30,358 nt of DNA from a virus, in the IMG/VR virus record IMGVR_UViG_3300025674_000237, positions 1-30,358 of that record; one strand, written 5' to 3'. Of the stretch, positions 13,433 through 20,249 are shown piece after piece. The notes beneath the pieces were generated by a model. The model did no database searches. It had not been told where the DNA came from and saw only the letters and a list, made by a program, of their open reading frames with translations. The position numbers and the translations under genes are program-made. The first letter of the stretch is position 1, and each line of letters begins with the position of its first letter.

Positions 13433-15033
13433 AAAAGACTATTGAAATAGAAGCAAGGGTTGGAAAGGCAGAAAAAGACCTAGAAGGGGTAGCTGAAAGC
13501 GTACAGAAGATAGATAAAAACCTTGAAGAAGTAAAAGATACATCTAAAGGTGTAGCCAAAGGCGTTAAGGGTATTGGAACTGCACTAAAAACAGCAGGTA
13601 TTGGTTTAGCTATTGCAGCTTTTGCTAAGTTAGGCGAAGTATTTAATGAAAACCAAAAAGTAGCTGATACGTTTAAAACAGGGTTTGAAGCACTTTCTTT
13701 AGCGTTTAATGACTTCTTTAATTTCTTAGATAGAAACGTAGGAACTGTTATAGACTATTTTAAGGGTATTTTTAGCGACCCTGTACAAGCTATTAGTGAT
13801 TTTAGAAAAGCATTAGTAGAAGGCTTTATAGTTAGAATACGTGAAGGTGTAGAAGCACTTGGTTTATTCGGTCAAGCAGCACTTAAATTCTTTAAGGGTG
13901 ATTTTGCAGGAGCAGCAGATACTGCTAGAGAAGCAGGTAAACAGTTGGTGGATGTTGTTACAGGTGTAGATGATAGTTTTGATAAGACAGTTGAAACAGT
14001 TTCTAACGTTACAAAGGGTATTGTAGAATATACAAAAAGCACAGTAGAAGCAGCAAGAGAAAACGTAAATCTACAAAAAACAGCAGAAGTAGGTATTGCA
14101 CAAAATAGAATCATCTTAGAGCAAAAGGATAGAGAAGCTGAAAAGCTAAGACAAATAAGAGATGACGAAAGCAAAACTATTGCACAGCGTATTGAAGCGA
14201 ACAACAAACTTGCAGAAGTATTAGATGAGCAAGAAAGATTAATGTTGGCTAATGCAGATGCAGTAATAGCAGCAGCACAAGCACAGTTTGACAAGAACGC
14301 AAACGATGAGAATCAAATTGCATTACTAGAAGCACGTGCAGAACGTGAAGGTATATTAGCACAGATTGAAGGATTCCGTTCAGAGCAATTAATGAACATA
14401 AATTCACTTGAACGTGAAAGAAAGGATTTAGAAGATGAAAATTTTGAAAAGAAAAAAGAACAAGCGGAAGAATTACTAAGACTTAAAGAGGAAGAAAGAC
14501 AAGGCATTAAAGATAACCTTGATGCTATTGTAGATGCAGCAGGGCAAGAATCAGCAATAGGTAAAGCGGTGTTTATAGCTAAACAAGCAATGTTAGTAAA
14601 AGAACAAATAGCAAACGCAAAAGCTACACTTGCAAAAATAACAGGAAAAGCAGCGGAGGCAGCAGTTGATGCATCAGCGGGTTCTATGAAGTCAGCATCA
14701 GCAGCACCATTCCCTGCCAACATACCTTTAATTATTGGGTTTGCAGCGCAAGCAGCAGGTATCTTTGCTTCTATTAAGTCAGCAGTAGGTGCAGCTAAAA
14801 GTGCTACTTCTAAGTTTGGCGTATCGGGTGGCGGTGGAATATCAGCACCAAGAACACAAGTTGCTTCACAAGCACCTGCATTTAATGTAGTGGGTGCAGC
14901 ACCTGAAAATCAATTAGCACAAGCAATAGGGGAAAAAGAACAACAACCTGTAAAAGCCTTTGTTGTAAGTAATGAAGTAACAAACGCACAAGCACTAGAC
15001 AGAAATATTGTAGAAAGCGCATCAATAGGATAA
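13423..15033 (+). CDS. Tail tape measure protein
   Basis: This 536-aa protein is almost entirely helical. An N-terminal charged coiled coil (1-50) is followed by an apolar GTALKTAGIGLAIAAFAK segment near 52-69, amphipathic helices, and a long Glu/Lys/Gln-rich coiled coil (about 205-375). An Ala-rich part with a membrane-like stretch (NIPLIIGFAAQAAGIFASI) near 430-450 precedes a flexible Gly/Ala/Gln tail. This layout is typical of tape measures, which set tail length and help DNA entry. By the usual 0.15 nm per residue it predicts a tail of about 80 nm. It lies directly before the head protease. Confidence 0.88.
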   Translation: MSIKKTIEIEARVGKAEKDLEGVAESVQKIDKNLEEVKDTSKGVAKGVKGIGTALKTAGIGLAIAAFAKLGEVFNENQKVADTFKTGFEALSLAFNDFFNFLDRNVGTVIDYFKGIFSDPVQAISDFRKALVEGFIVRIREGVEALGLFGQAALKFFKGDFAGAADTAREAGKQLVDVVTGVDDSFDKTVETVSNVTKGIVEYTKSTVEAARENVNLQKTAEVGIAQNRIILEQKDREAEKLRQIRDDESKTIAQRIEANNKLAEVLDEQERLMLANADAVIAAAQAQFDKNANDENQIALLEARAEREGILAQIEGFRSEQLMNINSLERERKDLEDENFEKKKEQAEELLRLKEEERQGIKDNLDAIVDAAGQESAIGKAVFIAKQAMLVKEQIANAKATLAKITGKAAEAAVDASAGSMKSASAAPFPANIPLIIGFAAQAAGIFASIKSAVGAAKSATSKFGVSGGGGISAPRTQVASQAPAFNVVGAAPENQLAQAIGEKEQQPVKAFVVSNEVTNAQALDRNIVESASIG

Positions 15034-15050
15034 CAAAAAACCTTAAATAT

Positions 15051-15062
15051 TATTGTACATAT
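15051..15062 (+). promoter_or_regulatory. TATTGTA element, 5 bases before ATG (head protease)
   Basis: TATTGTA at 15051-15057 precedes the ATG at 15063 by five bases (CATAT). It lies in the only gap (15034-15062) between the tape measure and the protease, where the tail genes end and the head genes begin. Upstream it also reads TATTATTG, one base off the TAnnTTTG host element. Confidence 0.6.
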
Positions 15063-16070
15063 ATGGACATTATAGAACTTTTTATAGATGAAAACGATGA
15101 TGTTTCGGGAATTGAAGCGGTATCTATCGTAGAGAACCCTGCAATTGAAGAAGACTTCGTAGCATTAAAAAACCAAGAGTTTAAGTTTGCAGAAGTGAAC
15201 AAAGAGAAGCGTATCCTGATGGGTGCTGCTCTTATTCCCAACAAACCTATTTACAGAAGAAACGAAGATAACGAATATTACATATATTTTTCAAGAGATA
15301 CAGTACGCAAAGCAAGTGAATTGTTTTTTATTCGTGGCAACCACAATAAATCAACCTTAGAACACCAAATGCCCTTAGAGGGATTAGTAGCAGTTGAATC
15401 TTGGATTGTAGAAGATAAAGACAAAGACAAGTCTAAGTTTTATGGTATGGATATGCCATTAGGTACTTGGATGTTGTCGATGAAAGTTCTTAACGATGAT
15501 GTTTGGGAAAACTATGTTAAAACAGGAAAAGTAAAAGGATTTAGCATTGAGGGTTACTTTGCTGATAAGTTAGAAAGACCAAACGAACCTAACAACCTTT
15601 CAGCTTGGGAACAAGAGGAGGAAGATTTCTTAGTAGAAGAACTTAAAATGATACTATCAGGAGAAGAACTAGAATCTTATACAGACTATCCTGATGCGGT
15701 AAGCAACAATGCAAAAAGAGGAATAGAATTAAACGAAAAAGTAAATAACAAATGCGCAACACAAGTAGGAAAAGTCCGTGCGAAACAACTTGCACAAAAG
15801 AAACCTGTAACTGTGGAAACTATCAAGAGAATGTTCAGCTACCTAAGTAGGGCGCAAGAATATTACGATGAAGGAAACAATGAAGCCTGTGGTACTATTT
15901 CTTACTTATTGTGGGGTGGTAAAGCAGGACTAAGATGGGCAGGAAGTAAGTTAAAAGAATTAGACTTGTTAGAAGCTGATTTAAAGAAGCCTTGCCAAGC
16001 AGGATATGAGATGATAGGGTTTAAAATGAAAAACGGTAGACGTGTACCTAATTGCGTACCTATAAAATGA
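15063..16070 (+). CDS. Prohead protease, XkdF-like, with extra C-terminal domain
   Basis: This 335-aa protein has three parts. Residues 1-170 match XkdF/prohead serine protease-like proteins: SIVENPAIEEDF near the N-terminus, H94/H101 in NHNKSTLEHQ, and S161 in KGFSIEGYF as the likely nucleophile. Residues about 207-298 are a separate helical domain (YPDAVSNNAKRGIELNE, then CATQVGKVRAKQLAQK and WGGKAGLRWAGSKL) that I recall in Bacteroidota phage proteins without a known role. The last 24 residues (CQAGYEMIGFK, NGRRVPNCVPIK) form a small Cys-containing tail. It should mature scaffold and capsid. It is far from the portal, unlike the portal-protease order in HK97. Confidence 0.75.
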   Translation: MDIIELFIDENDDVSGIEAVSIVENPAIEEDFVALKNQEFKFAEVNKEKRILMGAALIPNKPIYRRNEDNEYYIYFSRDTVRKASELFFIRGNHNKSTLEHQMPLEGLVAVESWIVEDKDKDKSKFYGMDMPLGTWMLSMKVLNDDVWENYVKTGKVKGFSIEGYFADKLERPNEPNNLSAWEQEEEDFLVEELKMILSGEELESYTDYPDAVSNNAKRGIELNEKVNNKCATQVGKVRAKQLAQKKPVTVETIKRMFSYLSRAQEYYDEGNNEACGTISYLLWGGKAGLRWAGSKLKELDLLEADLKKPCQAGYEMIGFKMKNGRRVPNCVPIK

Positions 16071-16270
16071 GAGATTACGAACAATACGCGCCAAGTCCTA
16101 AAAACGGAAAAAGAGGTTGTTTATGTGATGACGGAACATATAGCAGAAAATGCTGTGATGGAAGTTTCCAAGCACAAGGCATAGGTAGTATCACAAGAAG
16201 TTTATTTTTTCTATATACAGAAGAAGGAGAAAAATTTATACAAGAAGATAACAGTAAATTATATCAATAA
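16067..16270 (+). CDS. Small Cys-rich head-region protein
   Basis: ATG 16067 overlaps the protease TGA, giving 67 aa; an upstream non-ATG start at 16052 is less likely. The core is NGKRGCLCDDGTYSRKCCDG followed by QAQGIGSI, with four Cys in CxC and CC pairs. I recall the pattern of a short Cys-rich protein with a GIG end next to protease genes in flavobacterial phages. It could be a minor structural or processing partner. It overlaps the next gene by one base. Confidence 0.6.
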   Translation: MRDYEQYAPSPKNGKRGCLCDDGTYSRKCCDGSFQAQGIGSITRSLFFLYTEEGEKFIQEDNSKLYQ

Positions 16271-16737
16271 TGGCTGACAAAAAAATAAGTGAATTAACAC
16301 AAGTAACAACTTTAACTAATACCGATATATTTCCATTGGTACAAAGTGGTGCAACTAGAGGGGTTGTTTTTTCTAATATTCAAAAAGAAATAGTAAACTA
16401 TTTAATAGCTACATCAATAACAGCAGAAGCAGGAACACCTATTGATTTAGGGGATTCTGCATACGATAATGCAGAGATGATAAAGTTAAGTTGGTCGGGC
16501 GCAAACGGTACTGCTGTTTTTACTTTGCCCGATGCTACTACTACAAATAATTCTCACAGGGTAATTAGATTCATATCTGACTCTACATTTGCTACAAACA
16601 CAAGAGTACACATAACCCCTTTGGGTTCTCAAAACTTAGACGGTTCAAATTCTTATTATGAGATAAACAAGGCTTATGAGGGAATACAATTGTGGTCTGA
16701 TGGTACAGAATGGTTTATCATTCAAAAGAAAGCATAA
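16270..16737 (+). CDS. Head-fibre or fibre-base-like protein
   Basis: This 155-aa protein opens with KKISELTQVTTLTNTDIFPL, a phage motif that usually begins fibre or decoration proteins and forms a trimeric base. It continues with TRGVVFSNI and ends in a beta-rich domain (YEGIQLWSDGTEWFIIQ) like the C-termini of many phage fibre bases. Its location among head genes, away from the tail, suggests a capsid-attached fibre or decoration protein. The gene at 22909 is a second protein of this general kind. Confidence 0.6.
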   Translation: MADKKISELTQVTTLTNTDIFPLVQSGATRGVVFSNIQKEIVNYLIATSITAEAGTPIDLGDSAYDNAEMIKLSWSGANGTAVFTLPDATTTNNSHRVIRFISDSTFATNTRVHITPLGSQNLDGSNSYYEINKAYEGIQLWSDGTEWFIIQKKA

Positions 16738-16774
16738 AAACACAACAAACTAATAAATAACCTATTGTATAAAT
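16736..16774 (+). promoter_or_regulatory. Duplicated leader with TATTGTA element (copy A)
   Basis: The first 17 bases (AAAAACACAACAAACTA, 16736-16752) are identical to 17599-17615. Both copies continue with a short AT-rich spacer and then TATTGTA (here 16763-16769), five bases before the ATG at 16775. The AACAAAC block and the TATTGTA core are 12 bases apart in both copies. This looks like a two-part promoter or expression leader that was duplicated. Confidence 0.6.
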
Positions 16775-17155
16775 ATGGACAATAAAACACAAAATATCTT
16801 GCAGAAGTTTTCTACACAGAAAGTAGAGTTAGGTAATATGACAGCCATAAAAGGTGCTGTGATGATTTTAAAAGGATTTGAACCGAAAGCATATAAAGAG
16901 GTTGAGAAATTTGATAAAATATTTTCAGAGTACGCAAACCAACACGATAGAATTGTAAAGGTTAGAAACGAAATTTACAACTTTGTTGAAAGAGAAGCTA
17001 AAGGTATATCAAGAACATTTGAAGCCAACGCCAAAGAGGTTGGTATTAAAGCTGATTCTATATCTGAATACAAAGAGTTACAAAAACTTATTCAAGAGGG
17101 AGAGGAATTATATAGAGCCATCGACAGAGATTACCCAAGACCTAAACAACAGTAA
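16775..17155 (+). CDS. Coiled-coil protein in head module (126 aa)
   Basis: A 126-aa charged helical protein starts just after the TATTGTA leader. It is rich in Lys, Glu and Ile with heptad-like spacing (EYKELQKLIQEGEELYRAID). There is no signal peptide, cysteine or membrane segment. Its place before another coiled-coil protein and the acidic scaffold suggests a role in prohead assembly, but nothing in the sequence fixes a function. Confidence 0.6.
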   Translation: MDNKTQNILQKFSTQKVELGNMTAIKGAVMILKGFEPKAYKEVEKFDKIFSEYANQHDRIVKVRNEIYNFVEREAKGISRTFEANAKEVGIKADSISEYKELQKLIQEGEELYRAIDRDYPRPKQQ

Positions 17156-17168
17156 ATTAAAATAAGAT

Positions 17169-17600
17169 ATGAAACCAAGTGTACAAAAAATAATCACCAA
17201 GTTAGCTAAAGAGCAAGAGAAAGAAGCTAACGTAAAGTTAGAAAAGGTTGAGTTGGCTATTGAAGCTAAGAATGTTTTAAAGGACATTGAAAAAGGCAAC
17301 CAAAGAGCAAAGGAACTTAAAAAAGAAGCCATATCACTAATTAAAAAACTTGTAGATATAAATTCAGAAGCTAAAAAGTTTATGAACGAAACAAGTACTT
17401 TAAGAGATGGTTCAGCTATTTTTAATGTAGCTTACTATGAAACTGCAATTAATGACATTGAAAGAGCAGCTAAGGAACTTGATATGAACCCTAAGCAAAT
17501 AGATATGTATAATAAATTGCAACAGGCAAAAGAAGAAAACATTGACTTAGTTAGAGAAGCTGTGAAGTTTATTAGCGATGTTAAATTCTTTGTAAAATAA
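17169..17600 (+). CDS. Second coiled-coil protein in head module (143 aa)
   Basis: A 143-aa helical protein lies 13 bases after the previous one, in the same transcript. It is Lys/Glu/Ala-rich (KLAKEQEKEANVKLEKVELA) with later helices containing Phe and Tyr. It resembles its neighbour in composition, and they may be distant paralogues. It may assist the scaffold or line the capsid interior. The function is not recognised. Confidence 0.6.
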   Translation: MKPSVQKIITKLAKEQEKEANVKLEKVELAIEAKNVLKDIEKGNQRAKELKKEAISLIKKLVDINSEAKKFMNETSTLRDGSAIFNVAYYETAINDIERAAKELDMNPKQIDMYNKLQQAKEENIDLVREAVKFISDVKFFVK

Positions 17601-17638
17601 AAACACAACAAACTAAATAGTAATTTATTGTACAATAT
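17599..17638 (+). promoter_or_regulatory. Duplicated leader with TATTGTA element (copy B)
   Basis: AAAAACACAACAAACTA at 17599-17615 repeats copy A exactly. TATTGTA lies at 17626-17632, six bases before the ATG at 17639. The leader marks the start of the scaffold-capsid unit, the most highly expressed part of a phage genome, so a strong late promoter is expected here. Confidence 0.65.
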
Positions 17639-18235
17639 ATGAAAGCAACAGAAATTTTATCAAAAGCAAAAGAACTTCTTTCTATTGAAACAGAAACAGT
17701 AGAAGTGAAGTTAGCACAAGCTACTTTGGAAAATGGTACTATTATCGAAGCCGATGAAATGGCAGAAGGTAAAGAAGTATTTATCGTAACAGAAGATGAA
17801 AAGGTAGCATTACCTGTTGGCGAGTACACCTTAGAAGATGGTCAAGCCTTAATCGTAGAAGAAGAAGGTATTATCGCTTCTATTGGTGAAGCCAAAGAGG
17901 AAGAAGAAGCCCCTGCCGAAGAAGAAGTCGAAGCAGCGGAGGAAGAAAAAGAAGAAATGGAATACGCTACTAAAGCTGAACTTTCTGAAATCAGAGAAAT
18001 GGTTGAAGAAATTAAATCTATGCTAGAACCTAAAGAGGAAATGAGCGCAGAAGAATTAGCAGAAGAAGCGGTTGAAGATATTGTGGAAGAAGTTAAAGAG
18101 GAACTTTCTGAAGTTGAGAAAATTACTCACAACCCTGAAGCAAGTGCAAAGAAAGAATTAAACCTATTTGCACAAAAAAGAGTAGCTACTACATTTGATA
18201 GAGTACTCGGAAAAATTGGAAATTTTAATAAATAA
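17639..18235 (+). CDS. Scaffold-like acidic protein
   Basis: A 198-aa strongly acidic protein lies directly before the major capsid gene. Residues 1-85 form a beta-rich domain (LENGTIIEADEMAEGKEVFI), followed by a Glu/Ala run near 90-110 and coiled-coil helices (ELSEIREMVEEIKSML). The end is basic (QKRVATTFDRVLGKIGNF). Acidic coiled coils before the capsid gene with a basic capsid-binding tail are typical of scaffolds, which are cleaved by the prohead protease. The N-terminal half is unusual for a pure scaffold and might remain in the head. Whether the capsid has a delta-domain of its own is unclear. Confidence 0.65.
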   Translation: MKATEILSKAKELLSIETETVEVKLAQATLENGTIIEADEMAEGKEVFIVTEDEKVALPVGEYTLEDGQALIVEEEGIIASIGEAKEEEEAPAEEEVEAAEEEKEEMEYATKAELSEIREMVEEIKSMLEPKEEMSAEELAEEAVEDIVEEVKEELSEVEKITHNPEASAKKELNLFAQKRVATTFDRVLGKIGNFNK

Positions 18236-18242
18236 ATAAAAA

Positions 18243-19196
18243 ATGGCAACAACAACTAGTATTACAACTACTTATGCAGGAGAAAGTGCAGGACAGTACA
18301 TCTCTGCTGCTTTATTGAGCGGTTCTACTATCGAAAACGGTGGTATTACTGTTAAACCAAATGTAAAGTTTAAAGAAGTAATCAAGAAATTATCTACTGA
18401 TGCTATCGTAAAAGATGCAACTTGTGATTTTGACCCTACTTCTACTATTACACTTACTGAAAGAGTTCTACAACCTGAATTTCAACAAGTCAACTTACAA
18501 CTTTGTAAGAAAGACTTTGTTTCAGATTGGGAAGCTATTCAGATGGGATATTCTGCACACCACGACTTACCACCTTCGTTCTCTGACTTCTTAATCGCTC
18601 ACGTAGCGGCTAAAGTTGCTCAAAGAACAGAGCAGTCTATTTGGGCAGGAGACACTTCTAACAACGGACAATTCAACGGACTTACTACACAAATTGCTCT
18701 TGATGCTGCTTTACCTGCCGCACAAGAAGTTGCAGGAACTACTGTTGATTCTTCAAACGTAATTGCACAATTAGGAAGCATTGTTGATGCTATTCCTTCT
18801 GCACTTTACGGAAGTGAAGACTTGAACGTTTATGTATCACAAAATATTGCTCGTGCTTACGTTCGTGCTTTAGGTGGGTTTGGTGCTTCAGGATTAGGTG
18901 CTGCAGGTACAAACGCTATGGGTACTCAATGGTGGAATAACGGTTCACTTTCTTTTGATGGTGTTAAATTGTTTGTAGCTAACGGATTAGCTGATAACAC
19001 TGCTATTGCTGCTGAAAAATCTAACTTATTCTTTGGTACAGGATTATTAGCTGACCATAACGAAGTTAAGGTTTTAGATATGTCTGACCTTGATGGTTCT
19101 GACAACGTACGTATAGTAATGCGATTTACCGCAGGTGTACAGTACGGAATTGTAGAAGATATCGTAACTTACGGAATCACTAACTCTGCAAACTAA
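18243..19196 (+). CDS. Major capsid protein (HK97-fold)
   Basis: This 317-aa protein follows the scaffold by 7 bases. It has features of an HK97-type capsid: an N-terminal arm, a helical spine region, a QRTEQSIWAGDTSNNGQFNG segment around residues 130-150 and a C-terminal A-domain-like strand pattern (VRIVMRFTAGVQYGIVEDI). The Cys in TCDFDP and QLCKKDF could form a disulphide. Codon use is more GC-tolerant and regular than in nearby genes, as expected for high expression. A strong terminator follows at once. Confidence 0.85.
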   Translation: MATTTSITTTYAGESAGQYISAALLSGSTIENGGITVKPNVKFKEVIKKLSTDAIVKDATCDFDPTSTITLTERVLQPEFQQVNLQLCKKDFVSDWEAIQMGYSAHHDLPPSFSDFLIAHVAAKVAQRTEQSIWAGDTSNNGQFNGLTTQIALDAALPAAQEVAGTTVDSSNVIAQLGSIVDAIPSALYGSEDLNVYVSQNIARAYVRALGGFGASGLGAAGTNAMGTQWWNNGSLSFDGVKLFVANGLADNTAIAAEKSNLFFGTGLLADHNEVKVLDMSDLDGSDNVRIVMRFTAGVQYGIVEDIVTYGITNSAN

Positions 19197-19216
19197 GAAT
19201 AAATTAAATTAACCTA

Positions 19217-19256
19217 AAGGGGTGGGTAAGCCGATGTGCCTACTCACCCTTTTTTA
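19217..19256 (+). terminator. Intrinsic terminator after major capsid gene
   Basis: AAAGGGGTGGGTAAGC pairs with GCCTACTCACCCTTT (one bulged G, one G-T wobble, one mismatch), closed by a short loop and followed by a T6 tract. It ends the scaffold-capsid transcript. Its AAAGGG...CCCTTT core is shared with terminators at 19836 and 28515. Confidence 0.85.
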
Positions 19257-19268
19257 ATATAAAAAACT

Positions 19269-19817
19269 ATGGCTTGTAACTTAACAAAAGGTAGAAAAGA
19301 ACCTTGTAAAGATGTAGTTGGTGGTCTTCGTGCAGTTTATTTTACAGATTTCGGTGATTTCGGAACTGTAACACAAACGGATGACGAGATTACTGATATG
19401 ACGGGTACTTTTACTGCTTTTAAATACGAATTAAAAGGTAACAGCAGCTTTGAACAAGCTGTAACATCTTCAAGAGAAAATGGAACTACTTTCTTTGACC
19501 AAACTTTAAACATCACGTTTAAGAAACTATCTAAAGAAGATAACAAAGAAGTAAAACTATTAGCTTACGGAAGACCACACGTAGCGGTTGAAGACTATAA
19601 CGGAAATGTTTTTGTTATGGGATTAGAACACGGTGCAGAAGTAACAGGTGGTAGCATTGTAACGGGTGCTGCTATGGCTGACCTTTCAGGATATACACTT
19701 ACGTTTAATGCGCAAGAGTTGAAACCTGCTAACTTTGTGGCTTCTCCTACTGCTGCTGACCCATTTGCAGGTATGTCATCTGCGACTGTAACAGTAACAG
19801 AAGGTACTAATTCATAA
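19269..19817 (+). CDS. Major tail tube protein-like structural protein
   Basis: This 182-aa beta-rich protein stands alone between two terminators, so it is its own expression unit or a read-through step. I recall the family (CKDVVGGLRAVYFTDFGD, SRENGTTFFDQTLNITFKKL, KLLAYGRPHVAVEDYNGNVF, TGAAMADLSGYTLTF) as a major structural protein of flavobacterial phages, most likely the tail tube. The last 25 residues are an exposed Thr/Ser-rich tail. Its place next to the capsid, not beside the tail genes, is unusual. A head decoration protein is the alternative. Confidence 0.65.
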   Translation: MACNLTKGRKEPCKDVVGGLRAVYFTDFGDFGTVTQTDDEITDMTGTFTAFKYELKGNSSFEQAVTSSRENGTTFFDQTLNITFKKLSKEDNKEVKLLAYGRPHVAVEDYNGNVFVMGLEHGAEVTGGSIVTGAAMADLSGYTLTFNAQELKPANFVASPTAADPFAGMSSATVTVTEGTNS

Positions 19818-19835
19818 TTAGAATTTGACTTGATT

Positions 19836-19865
19836 AAAGGGTGGCTATATGCTGCCCTTTTTTTT
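19836..19865 (+). terminator. Intrinsic terminator after tail-tube-like gene
   Basis: AAAGGGTGGC (19836-19845) pairs with GCTGCCCTTT (19851-19860) around TATAT and is followed by a further T5. The stem has an unpaired T on each side. The next gene has its own TATTGTA element 31 bases downstream. Confidence 0.85.
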
Positions 19866-19895
19866 GCTCTATAATTAACAAAAACAAACTTTATT

Positions 19896-19907
19896 TATTG
19901 TATATAT
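19896..19907 (+). promoter_or_regulatory. TATTGTA element, 5 bases before ATG (portal unit)
   Basis: TATTGTA at 19896-19902 is followed by TATAT and the ATG at 19908. AACAAAAACAAACT lies just upstream, as in the leaders at 16736 and 17599. It directly follows a terminator, so a promoter must lie in this 40-base gap if the portal gene is not expressed by read-through. Confidence 0.65.
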
Positions 19908-20249
19908 ATGATTGTTTTACAAAATTCAGATAGCGACCAAACATTTAGTTTTATACCACGTTCTTACGAAGACGGTACAACTTACGCAATCAAAATAAAA
20001 AACGAAACTACAAACAAATTAGTTTACGACAGTACATCAACTAGCTTTACTTTAGTTGACTACTATTACCAACATACAGACACTTTTACGCTTATAGAGG
20101 ACACTACATATACCTTAGAAATTAAAGCAGGAAGTGAACTTATATTTAGAGATAAAATATTCTGCACAAATCAAGCAGTAAGTTCTTATAGCATAAACAA
20201 TAGTGCTTATACAGAACATAGTCAAGACAATGAATTTATAGTATTATAA
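19908..20249 (+). CDS. Small beta-rich structural protein before the portal
   Basis: A 113-aa protein with strand-rich sequence (DQTFSFIPRSYEDGTTYAIK, TYTLEIKAGSELIFRDKIFC) resembling an Ig-like fold. It starts after a TATTGTA element and its stop overlaps the portal start. Position suggests a head component such as a decoration or connector protein. I recall similar short proteins upstream of the portal in flavobacterial phages, without a defined function. Confidence 0.55.
   Translation: MIVLQNSDSDQTFSFIPRSYEDGTTYAIKIKNETTNKLVYDSTSTSFTLVDYYYQHTDTFTLIEDTTYTLEIKAGSELIFRDKIFCTNQAVSSYSINNSAYTEHSQDNEFIVL

Noticed and set aside
13872-14294. Antisense ORF over the tape measure (also 14313-14723)
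   Set aside because: These long minus frames arise from the Ala/Glu/Lys-rich coiled-coil codons of the tape measure. They are Ser/Ala/Leu low-complexity with no domain pattern.
16983-17165. 60-aa ORF inside the first coiled-coil gene
   Set aside because: Out-of-frame shadow with a Lys/Leu bias from AT-rich sequence and no leader of its own.
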